From Bacillota bacterium (GTDB lineage Bacteria > Bacillota > Clostridia > Acetivibrionales > DTU013), in contig JAFABI010000067.1 in NCBI GenBank assembly GCA_023426125.1, positions 69,329 through 133,328 on the forward strand: a DNA stretch of 64,000 nt. The letters are read 5' to 3'. Made by a program: the position numbers and the translations under genes. The notes beneath the pieces are model-generated. The model saw only the letters and a list, made by a program, of their open reading frames with translations. It ran no database searches and was not told the origin of the DNA. Below, in pieces: positions 14,340 through 23,485 of this stretch; the first letter of the stretch is position 1; every line of letters begins with the position of its first letter.

Positions 14340-15956
14340 TTATCTTTTGTTGGCCTTTTCAATATTGATTTTCCGTCCTTTGATTTTTGCATCTTTCATG
14401 GATGTCATCATTCTGGTTGCATACTCCCTGGGGATATCTACAAAGGTATATTTATCGAAGATGTTTATGGCACCGATGGATTTGCCGGGCATGCCCGTGT
14501 TGGATGCGATGCATTCCACAATATGCTTTGGCTGGACCTGGCTGATGCTGCCGATATTGATGAAGAACCTGACCATTCCTTCCTCTCCGCCGTTGTCTTC
14601 GAGAAGCTCTTCTTCATTTTTGGACTGCTGCGGCGCAAAACTATTGCCGGCAACCATTTTCAAAAGAGCTGCCGCTACATCCAGCGTGGTTATATAGTTT
14701 TCTTCGGGATTGGAATTGTTTTCATCTTCCAGCATGCGCTCTATATAGCCCGTATAATTGCTGTAGTGGCCTTCGGCAATCAGTTCCCTGATTTTCTTCA
14801 GGATGCCCCCCATCTTATTTTCCTCAACATCCAGCAAGGAGGGAGGCTTGATCAGCTTGATATGGGACCGGGTATACCTCTGGATATCCCGCAGCTCATA
14901 TATTTCACGGCCTACTACGAAGCTGTATGCCTTGCCGGTTTTTCCCGCCCTGCCGGTACGGCCGATCCTGTGCACATAGTATTCTTCATCGTTGGGGAGG
15001 TCATAATTAAAGACTGCCTCAATATCGTCTACGTCGATTCCGCGGGCTGCCACATCCGTTGCAATCAATATGTCGATGCCGCCTTTTCTGAATTTTGCCA
15101 TGACCTTGTCTCTTTGTATTTGCCGCATATCGCCATGAAGCGCTTCTGCGGCATAGCCGCGGGACTGGAGGTTTTGCGCCAGATCATCCACTCTTTTTTT
15201 AGTATTGCAGAAAACCAGCGATAATTTGATGCTGTTGGCATCGATGAGCCTGGACAGCACTTCCAGCTTTGACGCTTCCCGGACTTCAAGGTAGTACTGC
15301 TCGATGCTGGGCACCGTAAGCTCCTTGTGGGTCGCTTTTATCATAACAGGCATATTTTGATACCTTTTTGTAAGATCAAGAATTTCCCTGGGCATGGTGG
15401 CGGAAAACAGAACCGTCTGCCTCACCTCGGGGACTTCCTCCAGAATGGTATCGATATCTTCACGGAAACCCATGTTCAGCATTTCATCCGCTTCATCAAG
15501 AATGATCATTTTCAGGTTGCCCAGCTTGAGGGTGTGGCGTCTCATATGGTCCATGACCCTGCCGGGCGTACCGATAATGATCTGGGGACGCTTTTTAAGC
15601 GCGATGATCTGCCTTTCAATGGGTTGTCCTCCGTATATGGGCAGTATTTTGACATTCCTTTTATGCCTGGAAACATTTTTTAGCTCTTCCGAGACCTGAA
15701 TGGCAAGCTCTCGGGTGGGGCACAGCACCAGAACCTGGACACCCTCCAGTTCGGTATCAAGCATATCGATGGCCGGAATGCCGAAAGCGCAGGTTTTTCC
15801 AGTGCCCGTTTGCGCCTGGCCGATAACATCCTTGCCTTCCATGATATGCGGAATCGCCAGCGATTGAATGGGTGTCGCTTCTTCGAAGCCCATTTCTGCG
15901 ATTGCCTTCTGTACTTCCTTTGACAGGTTTAAATCTTTAAAAATCAAATTCTCCAT
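14340..15956 (-). CDS. deaD: DEAD-box ATP-dependent RNA helicase (DeaD/CshA type)
   Basis: A 538-residue DEAD-box RNA helicase. Motifs in order: Q motif (about residues 20-31), AQTGTGKT (48-55), PTRELA (80-85), DEAD (154-157), SAT (about 186), the second RecA fold with RGIDVDDI and HRIGRTGRAG, and a C-terminal DbpA-like RNA-binding domain (about 465-538) after an acidic linker. Such helicases unwind structured RNA in ribosome assembly and mRNA turnover, often at low temperature. An AAGGAT site precedes the ATG on the minus strand. It converges with the zinc-ribbon gene. The plus-strand open frame at 14268-15224 is its antisense shadow. Confidence 0.95.
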   Translation of the reverse strand: MENLIFKDLNLSKEVQKAIAEMGFEEATPIQSLAIPHIMEGKDVIGQAQTGTGKTCAFGIPAIDMLDTELEGVQVLVLCPTRELAIQVSEELKNVSRHKRNVKILPIYGGQPIERQIIALKKRPQIIIGTPGRVMDHMRRHTLKLGNLKMIILDEADEMLNMGFREDIDTILEEVPEVRQTVLFSATMPREILDLTKRYQNMPVMIKATHKELTVPSIEQYYLEVREASKLEVLSRLIDANSIKLSLVFCNTKKRVDDLAQNLQSRGYAAEALHGDMRQIQRDKVMAKFRKGGIDILIATDVAARGIDVDDIEAVFNYDLPNDEEYYVHRIGRTGRAGKTGKAYSFVVGREIYELRDIQRYTRSHIKLIKPPSLLDVEENKMGGILKKIRELIAEGHYSNYTGYIERMLEDENNSNPEENYITTLDVAAALLKMVAGNSFAPQQSKNEEELLEDNGGEEGMVRFFINIGSISQVQPKHIVECIASNTGMPGKSIGAINIFDKYTFVDIPREYATRMMTSMKDAKIKGRKINIEKANKR

Positions 15957-16034
15957 ACAATATCCTTTATTATTATTTTTTCAGCAATATAAAATTATAT
16001 TCTATTTAGAAGCAAATAGCAAATAGAGAAAAAA

Positions 16035-16057
16035 GGACGGCCAACGGCCGCCCTTAC
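16035..16057 (-). repeat. REP-like hairpin, family 1 (short variant)
   Basis: GGACGGCCAACGGCCGCCCTTAC keeps the CGGCC/GGCCG stem but the end reads CCCTTAC instead of CCCCTACA. Confidence 0.65.
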
Positions 16058-16141
16058 TCAAGCTTTTCCGTACCCATGTACATACCGCAGGGTTGCCGTA
16101 CCTGAAGGTGAAAGTATGCTTTTCATAATACGCGAAAGAGA

Positions 16142-16161
16142 AGAACCGTCCCCTGTCGCAT
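16142..16161 (-). repeat. Repeat family 2 half-element
   Basis: GAACCGTCCCCTGTCGCA is the complement of the family 2 core GACAGGGGACGGTTC found at 32851, 49871, 52600 and 63738. Confidence 0.7.
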
Positions 16162-16182
16162 ACTGCATATCCATGAAGCCGG

Positions 16183-18828
16183 TCATACTTCATAGCGGAA
16201 ACAATATTTTCCTGAACCCAGGTTTAGCTTTACACCTTCGTCCAGTTGGAGCAATCCTGAGATCCCTTCGGATTCAGCCGGCTTCTTCCCGCTTTCGGTG
16301 ACCCTGCCAATTGCTGTGCCGGGAAGAATCACTTCCGCTGTTGTGTTTGCCGGGATTTCAACCGTAAACTCCATCGCTGCTCCGGCTTTTTTCCATCCGG
16401 ATTTTATTCCGCCATACAGCGAGGTATGGGTTGCTTCGGCGAAATCAAGTCCTTCGCCGGGATGAGGCCGGATGAGGATATGCTTGTAGCCCGGCTTTCC
16501 GGCGTCGATTCCGGCAACCGTCCTGTACATCCAATCTCCGATGGAACCGTAGGCATAATGGTTGAAGGAGTTCATATCGGTGCTCCAGAAGGAACCGTCC
16601 TCCTTGATTCCATCCCAATGCTCCCATATGGTGGTAGCTCCCTTGGTCACCTGATATAGCCAGGAGGGGTAATCCGTTTGCAGCAAAAGCTTGTATGCGA
16701 TGTCGTTGTAGCCGTTTTTGCTTAACACGTGGCAGAGGTACGGTGTTCCCACAAAACCGGTGGTCAGATGGAATTTGTTTTCTTCGAGGTATTTGACAAG
16801 CGTATCTATCGTCCGTTTCCGATGCTTTTCCTCCACGAGATCGAACATCAGGGCAAGCACATGGCCGGTTTGGGTAGGCGCTGCCAGGCGGCCTGTTTCG
16901 GTGACAAATTCCTTCCGGAAGCTCCAAAGGATATCGGAATAAAGCTTGCCGTATTTTTCTTCGTCTTCATGTTTCCCCAGGATTCCGGCGGTTTTTGTCA
17001 GAATTCCGGTAGAATATGCGTAAAAGGCGGTGGCAATAAAATCGGTGGGAGTCGCGCCTACATAGCTGTCAGGTTTCGAGTCCAGACCCAGCCAGTCGCC
17101 GAAATGAAAACCGGTATTCCACAGGCTTTTGTCTTCACCTTGTCTTTCAATGTATTCCACCCACTGCTTCATGCTTTCATATTGTGTCTCCAGGATCCTT
17201 TTGTCACCATAGCAGGTATAGATTGTCCAGGGGCATATGGTTGCAGCGTCTCCCCAGGCAGACGACGAATAGCCGTTTTCATCAAGAACATGCGGGATGA
17301 CGAAGGGGACGCCATTCTCTTTCGACTGGTCGGCGTAAAGGTCTTTGAGCCATTTGGTGAAGAAGGGTGCGACATTCATGTTGAAGCAGGCGGTTCTTAT
17401 GAACATCTGCGCATCGCCGGTCCAGCCGAGACGTTCATCCCTCTGGGGGCAGTCCGTAGGCACATCCAGGAAATTCCCCTTCTGTCCCCACAAGATATTG
17501 TGCTGCAGCTGATTGACCAGATCGTTGGAGCTTTTGAAGCTGCCGGTAACTTCCATATCCGAATGGATGACCTTTGCTTTAAAATCGGAAGGCTTCAACT
17601 CACCCGGGTAGCCTTCCACTTTCAAATACCTGAAGCCCTGGAAAGTGAAATGCGGCTCGTAGGTCTCCCGGCCTGAACCCTTCAATATGTATCTTAAGGT
17701 TTGCTTTGCGGACCTTAAGTTTGCAGTGTAAAAATTGCCCTCCCTATCCAGTACTTCGGCATGCTGCAAAACGACTTCCGTACCGACGGGGCCGCTAACA
17801 GCAAAGCAGATACGGCCAACCAGGTTTTGACCGAAGTCCAGCACCTTTTCGCCGATGGGAGTGGTAATTACCTGTACGGGCGCTATTTCTTCCACTGTCC
17901 TGACGGGAACATTTTCCTGTGCTACCAATCCGCCGCCGTATTCCAGCAAGGAGGCTTCAGCCCAGGCGCCGTCGTCAAAGCCTGCGGTATTCCAGCCATC
18001 CATTTCCAGGCGGGCGTCATAGGTTTCGCCATGATAAATCTCAGACACGAGTATCGGGCCAGTTGAGGTTTTCCAGCCTGCGTCGGAGGTGATTACTTCT
18101 TCTTCGCCGTTTTCATAGGTAATGTTCAACTGCAGCAGCAGGGCAAGCTTTTCCCCATAGATGCATTTCTGCTTGACCCATGCCAGGTTTCCCTTGTACC
18201 AGCCATTTCCGAGAACAGCCCCCAGAGCGTTTTTGCCATTTGCCAAGAGGCCGGTGACATCATAGGTTTGATACTGAAGCCTGTGCCGATAGCTGGTCCA
18301 TCCGGGTGCAAACAATGTGTCGTCTGCAATTGCACCGTTTATATGAAGTTCATAAAGCCCCAGGGCCGTAGAGTAGATCCGGGCTGATTTAATTTTTCCT
18401 TTCACGTGGAATTCCTTTCGGAGATAAGGGCATTCCGTCAACTCGGATGCATTCACGGCATTCTGCGGCGTAATCCAGCGGGCCTGCCAATCGCTGCTTT
18501 TCAAAAGCCCGGTTTCCCAGTAGGCTGCAGCGGACCATTCGGATTCGTGCCCCTTATTGTCCCATGACTTTATACGGTAAAAGTACCGGGTGCGGGATTG
18601 CAGGGGTTCGCCCGAATACTCCACATGCAGCGATTGGTCCGAGTCTACTTTTCCACTGTCCCACTCACAGGTCTCAAAGGTTTCTTCCTTTGAAACCTGT
18701 ATCCTGTAAGCAGCCTGCAATATGCCCCTGTCCTCCGAAACCAGCTGCCAGCTTATTCTGGGAGACTGAACATCGATACCCAGCGGGTTTTTTTTGTATT
18801 CACACCTTGGATTGACTACTCTGATCAT
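16183..18828 (-). CDS. GH78 alpha-L-rhamnosidase
   Basis: An 881-residue alpha-L-rhamnosidase of glycoside hydrolase family 78, an inverting enzyme that removes terminal L-rhamnose from plant glycans and glycosides. The order is an N-terminal fibronectin-like/beta-sandwich region (about 1-130), further beta-sandwich domains, the (alpha/alpha)6 catalytic barrel and a C-terminal beta domain. The catalytic signature DCPQRDERLGWTGD lies at about residues 459-472, with its acid Glu and flanking Asp residues intact. There is no signal peptide, so cytoplasmic action on imported rhamnosides is likely. The start at 18828 (MIRVVNPRCEY) is preferred over 18867 because an AGGGAGTG site precedes it. It is divergent from an AraC regulator gene that is its probable controller. 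Confidence 0.93.
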   Translation of the reverse strand: MIRVVNPRCEYKKNPLGIDVQSPRISWQLVSEDRGILQAAYRIQVSKEETFETCEWDSGKVDSDQSLHVEYSGEPLQSRTRYFYRIKSWDNKGHESEWSAAAYWETGLLKSSDWQARWITPQNAVNASELTECPYLRKEFHVKGKIKSARIYSTALGLYELHINGAIADDTLFAPGWTSYRHRLQYQTYDVTGLLANGKNALGAVLGNGWYKGNLAWVKQKCIYGEKLALLLQLNITYENGEEEVITSDAGWKTSTGPILVSEIYHGETYDARLEMDGWNTAGFDDGAWAEASLLEYGGGLVAQENVPVRTVEEIAPVQVITTPIGEKVLDFGQNLVGRICFAVSGPVGTEVVLQHAEVLDREGNFYTANLRSAKQTLRYILKGSGRETYEPHFTFQGFRYLKVEGYPGELKPSDFKAKVIHSDMEVTGSFKSSNDLVNQLQHNILWGQKGNFLDVPTDCPQRDERLGWTGDAQMFIRTACFNMNVAPFFTKWLKDLYADQSKENGVPFVIPHVLDENGYSSSAWGDAATICPWTIYTCYGDKRILETQYESMKQWVEYIERQGEDKSLWNTGFHFGDWLGLDSKPDSYVGATPTDFIATAFYAYSTGILTKTAGILGKHEDEEKYGKLYSDILWSFRKEFVTETGRLAAPTQTGHVLALMFDLVEEKHRKRTIDTLVKYLEENKFHLTTGFVGTPYLCHVLSKNGYNDIAYKLLLQTDYPSWLYQVTKGATTIWEHWDGIKEDGSFWSTDMNSFNHYAYGSIGDWMYRTVAGIDAGKPGYKHILIRPHPGEGLDFAEATHTSLYGGIKSGWKKAGAAMEFTVEIPANTTAEVILPGTAIGRVTESGKKPAESEGISGLLQLDEGVKLNLGSGKYCFRYEV

Positions 18829-18894
18829 TACCAACACACTCCCTGTAAAATTATTGGTTGCCGGCACAACAGCGGAACAAACATTGATTCATCG

Positions 18895-18975
18895 ACATTT
18901 ATGCCGCCTGCCGGAAATATTGTGAAGGATTCAACGCACGATTTCCGGCAGGATAATTAAAATGATTCACTGTCG
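18895..18975 (-). mobile_element. MITE-like element, copy 3 (diverged)
   Basis: Resembles the 46734-46850 element in inverted orientation: CATTTATGC, then CCTGCCGGAAAT (18907-18918) pairing perfectly with ATTTCCGGCAGG (18941-18952), then GATAATT. The outer terminal repeats are barely recognisable. It occupies much of the 298-bp gap between the rhamnosidase and AraC genes. Confidence 0.5.
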
Positions 18976-19126
18976 TACTGAACGTAACATTACACATTAT
19001 AATTAGATTTTATAATTTTTTTTCTAAAAAACTATGGTATATGGTATTATGTATATGGGCTTTTTTTGTGCTGGAAGCTTTTGAAGCTTCAAAATGCATG
19101 GGCTGTGAGGGGATTGGAGAACAGGA

Positions 19127-20011
19127 ATGACCGATATTAACCAGTTGAAAGGACATAATTATTTTAGCGACGACGCTCCCATTTTCTTGAATATCGTTAC
19201 CGAGAGGGGAAGCGGCAGGCACAGGCATGATTTTATCGAAATCGTTTACGTCAGTTCCGGCAAGGGTTTGCATTCTGTCGGTGATGAACAGTACAACGTT
19301 TCCAAGGGAGATCTTTTTTTGATCGACTATGATATCCCGCATGCGTTGATCAGCGATCCTGAGGATTCAAGCAGCCAGCTTATCGTATATAATTGCATCT
19401 TCAAGCCTGAATTCCTTGATTATTCCCTCATCAATACCAACGATTTTAAAGACATTGCCGGCTCTTTGCTGTTTAATACGTTTTTTATCGACAAAGGGCC
19501 TGCAATCAGCTTGAAGCTGACTATTGCACAGCAGATGGAAATAGAGGAAATATACAGAAAAATGCAGAAGGAGTTCTTTTCGAAACAAAAGGGGTATATT
19601 AACATTCTGCGTTCAAGCCTGATCGAAATGCTCACCATGATATTCAGGTACCTGGAAAGCGGGGGGATCCAGCATCCGGAAACAGGAAATAAAAAAACCT
19701 ATATCATCAGCAAGGCTTTTGATTTCCTCAAACAAAACTATCATTCCTCCGAGCTGAACATCAATGAGGTTGCCGTAAGGACCTTCCTGAGCAGGAGCTA
19801 TTTCAGCAGGCTTTTCAAGGACGTGACCGGCCAGAATTTTTCCGTTTACCTGCAAAACTTACGGATATCGGAAGCCTGCACGCTTTTGAAAACAACCGAT
19901 AAGAAAGTGACGGAGATCCTTTCCGATGTAGGTTTCCGGGATATCAAGAATTTTAACAGGCTGTTCAAGAAAATCACCGGCAAGACTCCCGGTGAATACA
20001 GGAAAAGCTGA
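19127..20011 (+). CDS. AraC family regulator with cupin sensor domain
   Basis: A 294-residue soluble regulator: an N-terminal cupin-type sugar-sensing domain (RHRHDFIEIVYVSSGKG, about residues 30-46, with the GDLFLID turn near 65) and a C-terminal AraC double helix-turn-helix (about 190-292, LSRSYFSRLFKDVTG and the second motif before ITGKTPGEYRKS). It is divergent from the GH78 rhamnosidase gene, so it probably activates that gene in response to rhamnose or a rhamnoside. A GGAG site precedes the ATG. Whether it also controls the downstream Cys-cluster gene, 21 bp away, is unclear. Confidence 0.9.
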   Translation: MTDINQLKGHNYFSDDAPIFLNIVTERGSGRHRHDFIEIVYVSSGKGLHSVGDEQYNVSKGDLFLIDYDIPHALISDPEDSSSQLIVYNCIFKPEFLDYSLINTNDFKDIAGSLLFNTFFIDKGPAISLKLTIAQQMEIEEIYRKMQKEFFSKQKGYINILRSSLIEMLTMIFRYLESGGIQHPETGNKKTYIISKAFDFLKQNYHSSELNINEVAVRTFLSRSYFSRLFKDVTGQNFSVYLQNLRISEACTLLKTTDKKVTEILSDVGFRDIKNFNRLFKKITGKTPGEYRKS

Positions 20012-20032
20012 GGGGAAGGATGCGGTGTTAAA

Positions 20033-20293
20033 ATGAAATGCAGGGCGGGGTGTGCAGCCTGCTGCATCTATATATCAATATCCTCACCCATACCCGGAAT
20101 GCCGGATGGCAAGCCTTTTGGCGTGAGATGCGTGCAGTTGTCGGAGGATAACAGTTGCAGGATTTTCGGGAAGCCGGAAAGGCCGGCGGTATGCGGAAGT
20201 CTGGAGCCGTCGCCGGAAATGTGCGGCGATTCCGCAAAGCATGCCAATGAGTATTTATCGATGCTTGAAGCGGCTACGAAGCCTGAAAGGTAA
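20033..20293 (+). CDS. YkgJ-like cysteine-cluster protein
   Basis: An 86-residue protein of the YkgJ-like zinc/iron-chelating family, recognised by the N-terminal C3-x3-C7-x2-CC (10-11) cluster and further cysteines at 33, 42, 54 and 64; the spacing CRIFGKPERPAVC is typical. The family binds metal through its cysteines, possibly as an Fe-S or Zn carrier, but its function is not established. A GGGGAAGGA tract lies before the ATG. It follows the AraC gene by 21 bp and may be read through from it, although a functional link is not apparent. Confidence 0.82.
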   Translation: MKCRAGCAACCIYISISSPIPGMPDGKPFGVRCVQLSEDNSCRIFGKPERPAVCGSLEPSPEMCGDSAKHANEYLSMLEAATKPER

Positions 20294-20390
20294 ATGGCAT
20301 GGGCATTGCGAGGAAATAGAAGGAACTGGTGAAATATTACCTGGAGATATGGTAAAATAGTATGTGCCAAGCTGGTATTTAAAAGAACAT

Positions 20391-20417
20391 AAGTCATATT
20401 TGTACGACTTGTTTTTT
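20391..20417 (+). terminator. Possible weak terminator or attenuator before topB
   Basis: AAGTCATAT/GTACGACTT forms a stem with one mismatch and is followed by GTTTTTTG. It ends only about 25 bp before the topB start, so it might instead be a leader structure. Confidence 0.35.
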
Positions 20418-20440
20418 GTATGACGAAAGGATTTATAACA

Positions 20441-22603
20441 ATGGGGAAGATTTTGGTTCTGGCTGAGAAGCCGTCGGTAGGAAGAGACCTTGCAAAGGTG
20501 CTGGGCTGCAGCCAAAACGGGAACGGCTGCATCACGGGCACGAAATATATTGTGACCTGGGCGCTGGGGCATCTTGTAACGTTGGCGGACCCCGAAGCCT
20601 ATGGGGAAAGGTACAAGACCTGGAGCCTTGACACGCTGCCGATGCTGCCCGGGAAAATGGAGCTTGTAGTGATCAAGGAAACCGCAAAGCAGTTTGGGAT
20701 CGTAAAAAGCCTTTTGAAAAAGGAAGATGTGGACGAACTGGTGATAGCGACTGACTCCGGCCGGGAAGGTGAGCTTGTCGCCCGGTGGATTATTATAAAG
20801 GCAGGGTTTCACAAGCCCATCAAACGGCTGTGGATTTCATCCCAGACAGACAAGGCCATAAAGGAAGGCTTTGCCAGCCTGAAGCCGGGCAGGGAGTACG
20901 ATAATCTATATAAATCGGCGGAATGCCGCGCTGAGGCCGACTGGCTCATAGGGCTGAATGTAACAAGGGCTTTGACCTGCAAACACAATGCACAGCTGTC
21001 CGCGGGGCGTGTCCAGACGCCTACCCTTGCCATGGTCGTGGAACGGGAAAATGAAATCAGGAAATTTGTGCCCAAGGATTACTGGACGATCAATGCAAAC
21101 GCAGGCGGGTATACAATTACCTGGCAGGACAGGCAAAACGGACAGACAAGGCTGTTCAACAGGCAGCAGGCGGAAGGCGTATTGGCAAAGGTAAAAGGGC
21201 AGGCTGGAGAAATTACCGAAGTGAAGAAAGAGGCAAAAGAAGAACAACCCCCTCTGGCCTATGACCTGACGGAACTGCAGCGGGATGCAAATAGAAGGTA
21301 CGGCTATTCTGCAAAGCAGACGCTTGGCATAATGCAGAGACTGTACGAGACGCATAAGATCGTTACCTATCCAAGGACAGACTCCCGGCATATAACCGAC
21401 GACATCGTACCGACCCTGTCCGAACGGTTGAAAAGCATTGCAGTGGGACCTTATGCGGAGGGCGCCCGCGCTTTGCTGAAAGGCAGGATAAAAACCACAA
21501 AGAGATTTGTGGATAACAGCAAGGTGACGGACCATCATGCCATTATCCCCACGGAGCAGTATGTCAATCTGGGAGACTTGAGCAGTGAGGAAAGGAATAT
21601 CTTCGATCTGATTGCCAAACGCTTCATCGCAGTCTTAAGTCCGGCTTTCGAATATGAGCAGACCACTGTAAAGGTGGTTATAAACGGCGAACTGTTTACG
21701 GCAAGGGGTAAAATCATAAAGTCAAAAGGCTGGAAGTCGGTTTATGAGGGACAGCGGAACAGTGAGGAAGAAGAAGGAGAGGAGCAGGACCAGAGCCTGC
21801 CGGATTTGAAAAAGGGCGATAAAATCAAGCCTGCTTCGGTTCAGATGGTCAACGGGAAAACCAAACCTCCGGCCAGATATACCGAAGCGACCCTTCTCAC
21901 CGCAATGGAGCATCCCGGTAGGTTTATAGAAAACGATGAACTGCGGGAAGCCATGGACAAGACCAGCGGCCTCGGAACTCCGGCTACCCGCGCGGATATC
22001 ATAGAAAAGCTCTTTAATTCCTTCTATATGGAGCGAAGAGGTAAGGAAATCCATCCGACTTCCAAAGGAATACAGCTGGTGGATATGGTGCCGGTTGATC
22101 TTAAATCTCCGGAGCTCACTGCCAAATGGGAGCAGAGGCTTGCATTAATCAGCAAGGGTAAAGCCAATCCCGGAGAATTTGTCAATGAGATGAAGGGCTA
22201 TGCAACGAAGCTGGTTTCCAATGTAATTGCCAGCTCGGACGTATACAGGCACGACAACCTGACAAGGGAGAAATGCCCGGAATGCGGCAAGTATTTGCTG
22301 GAGGTAAACGGGAAGAAAGGTAAAATGCTGGTCTGCCAGGACAGGGAATGCGGCTGGCGCAAGGGACTCTCCATGGTTTCCAACGCCAGATGCCCGGAGT
22401 GCCACAAAAAGATGGAAATCCGGGGTGAGGGAGAGAATAAATCCTTTTACTGCAGCTGCGGCTACCGTGAGAAGCTGGAGGCTTTCAACAAAAGGAAAGG
22501 TGAACAGGTAAACAAACGGGAAGTTGGAAGGTTCCTCAACCAGCAGGAGGATGAAGGCATTAACTCCGCCCTTGCCGATGCGCTGGCAAAGTGGAAGAAG
22601 TGA
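20441..22603 (+). CDS. topB: DNA topoisomerase III
   Basis: A 720-residue type IA topoisomerase that passes single DNA strands and resolves recombination and replication intermediates. The Toprim domain starts KILVLAEKPSVG and contains TDSGREGE (about residues 104-111). The catalytic tyrosine lies in TYPRTDSR (Tyr310), and SAGRVQTPTL is also conserved. After an acidic insertion (EEEEGEEQD, about 440) the protein ends in two zinc ribbons (CPECGKYLL with CQDRECGW, and CPECHKKM with CSCGY) and a short helical tail. CGAAAGGA before the ATG at 20441 makes this start better than 20420. The gene is chromosomal in context; no conjugation genes are near, although TopB is also common on mobile elements. 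Confidence 0.94.
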   Translation: MGKILVLAEKPSVGRDLAKVLGCSQNGNGCITGTKYIVTWALGHLVTLADPEAYGERYKTWSLDTLPMLPGKMELVVIKETAKQFGIVKSLLKKEDVDELVIATDSGREGELVARWIIIKAGFHKPIKRLWISSQTDKAIKEGFASLKPGREYDNLYKSAECRAEADWLIGLNVTRALTCKHNAQLSAGRVQTPTLAMVVERENEIRKFVPKDYWTINANAGGYTITWQDRQNGQTRLFNRQQAEGVLAKVKGQAGEITEVKKEAKEEQPPLAYDLTELQRDANRRYGYSAKQTLGIMQRLYETHKIVTYPRTDSRHITDDIVPTLSERLKSIAVGPYAEGARALLKGRIKTTKRFVDNSKVTDHHAIIPTEQYVNLGDLSSEERNIFDLIAKRFIAVLSPAFEYEQTTVKVVINGELFTARGKIIKSKGWKSVYEGQRNSEEEEGEEQDQSLPDLKKGDKIKPASVQMVNGKTKPPARYTEATLLTAMEHPGRFIENDELREAMDKTSGLGTPATRADIIEKLFNSFYMERRGKEIHPTSKGIQLVDMVPVDLKSPELTAKWEQRLALISKGKANPGEFVNEMKGYATKLVSNVIASSDVYRHDNLTREKCPECGKYLLEVNGKKGKMLVCQDRECGWRKGLSMVSNARCPECHKKMEIRGEGENKSFYCSCGYREKLEAFNKRKGEQVNKREVGRFLNQQEDEGINSALADALAKWKK

Positions 22604-22655
22604 GCTGCTTGGGCCGGAAATAAAATTGAGCTATAAAAAATAGGCAAAAGTATTT

Positions 22656-22681
22656 TGTAGGGGCACGCATTGCACGCCGGC
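22656..22681 (+). repeat. REP-like hairpin, family 1 (decayed stem)
   Basis: TGTAGGGGCACGCATTGCAC keeps the family outline, but both CG steps of the stem have changed to CA, so the pairing is weakened. Confidence 0.7.
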
Positions 22682-22785
22682 TTATTATGGCATTCAAGCA
22701 CTTCCCAAAAATGCCGCAAACGCTGGCATTAGGAGCGTATAAGGCGGAATAGCCCAGGCGGGAAATGTTACAAAGGAGAGAGGAA

Positions 22786-23475
22786 ATGAGCGCTGGGAAA
22801 ATTCTACTGGTGGAAGACGACTTAAGCTTGATTGAAGGCCTGGCCTTTTCCCTGGAAAAACACGGATTTGAGGTGGCTGTGGCAAGAACCGTCAAGGAGG
22901 CCAGGGATTTCTTCGACAGTCACGAGTATAGCCTGATACTTTTGGATCTGATGCTTCCCGATGGCAGCGGCTTTGACATGTGCAGATATATACGCAGGAC
23001 CTCGCGGATCCCCATCCTGTTTCTGACTGCGGCTGATGAAGAGGTCAATATCGTCATGGGACTGGACCTTGGAGGGGACGACTACATAACAAAGCCGTTC
23101 AAGCTTAATGAGCTTATTTCAAGGATAAACGCGGCATTGAGGCGCTGGGAGCCGGACAGGGAAGCGGCCAGGGAGTTGAGCTCCAATGGGATAACGCTAA
23201 GGTTTCTTGAAGGCCGAGCCATTAAAAATGGGAACGATCTGGAACTGACTTCGGCCGAGTTCAGGCTTCTGAGCCTTTTTATGCAAAATCCGAAGGTCCT
23301 GTTGACGAAGGAGCTCATCATTCAAAAGCTGTGGGACAGCAGGGAAAGCTTTGTGGACGATAATACCCTTGCCGTGTATGTCAGCAGACTGCGGGAGAAA
23401 ATAGAGGACAACCCCAGAAGCCCGGTTTTTCTAACAACGGCCAGAGGCATGGGCTACCGGTGGAATATTGTTTGA
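22786..23475 (+). CDS. OmpR/PhoB-type response regulator
   Basis: A 229-residue response regulator with an N-terminal receiver domain (acidic pair in VEDD, phosphoacceptor Asp in LILLDLMLPDG at about residue 51, Lys in TKPF near 100) and a C-terminal winged helix of the OmpR class (about 130-228, ending VRGMGYRW-like TARGMGYRWNIV). The start at 22786 is set by GGAGAGAGG. It is followed after 10 bp by its histidine kinase gene and then by an ATPase/FtsX transporter. Such four-gene sets often sense and export antimicrobial peptides or other envelope stressors, which is the likely role here. Confidence 0.92.
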   Translation: MSAGKILLVEDDLSLIEGLAFSLEKHGFEVAVARTVKEARDFFDSHEYSLILLDLMLPDGSGFDMCRYIRRTSRIPILFLTAADEEVNIVMGLDLGGDDYITKPFKLNELISRINAALRRWEPDREAARELSSNGITLRFLEGRAIKNGNDLELTSAEFRLLSLFMQNPKVLLTKELIIQKLWDSRESFVDDNTLAVYVSRLREKIEDNPRSPVFLTTARGMGYRWNIV

Positions 23476-23485
23476 GGATTGATTT

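Noticed and set aside
14268..15224. 318-codon plus-strand frame
   Set aside because: It is antisense to the DEAD-box helicase gene, whose motifs are all intact; no ribosome binding site fits.
16729..17676. 315-codon plus-strand frame
   Set aside because: Antisense shadow of the GH78 rhamnosidase.
20441..22603. TopB as a sign of an integrative conjugative element
   Set aside because: No relaxase, type IV secretion or integrase genes are nearby; surroundings look chromosomal.
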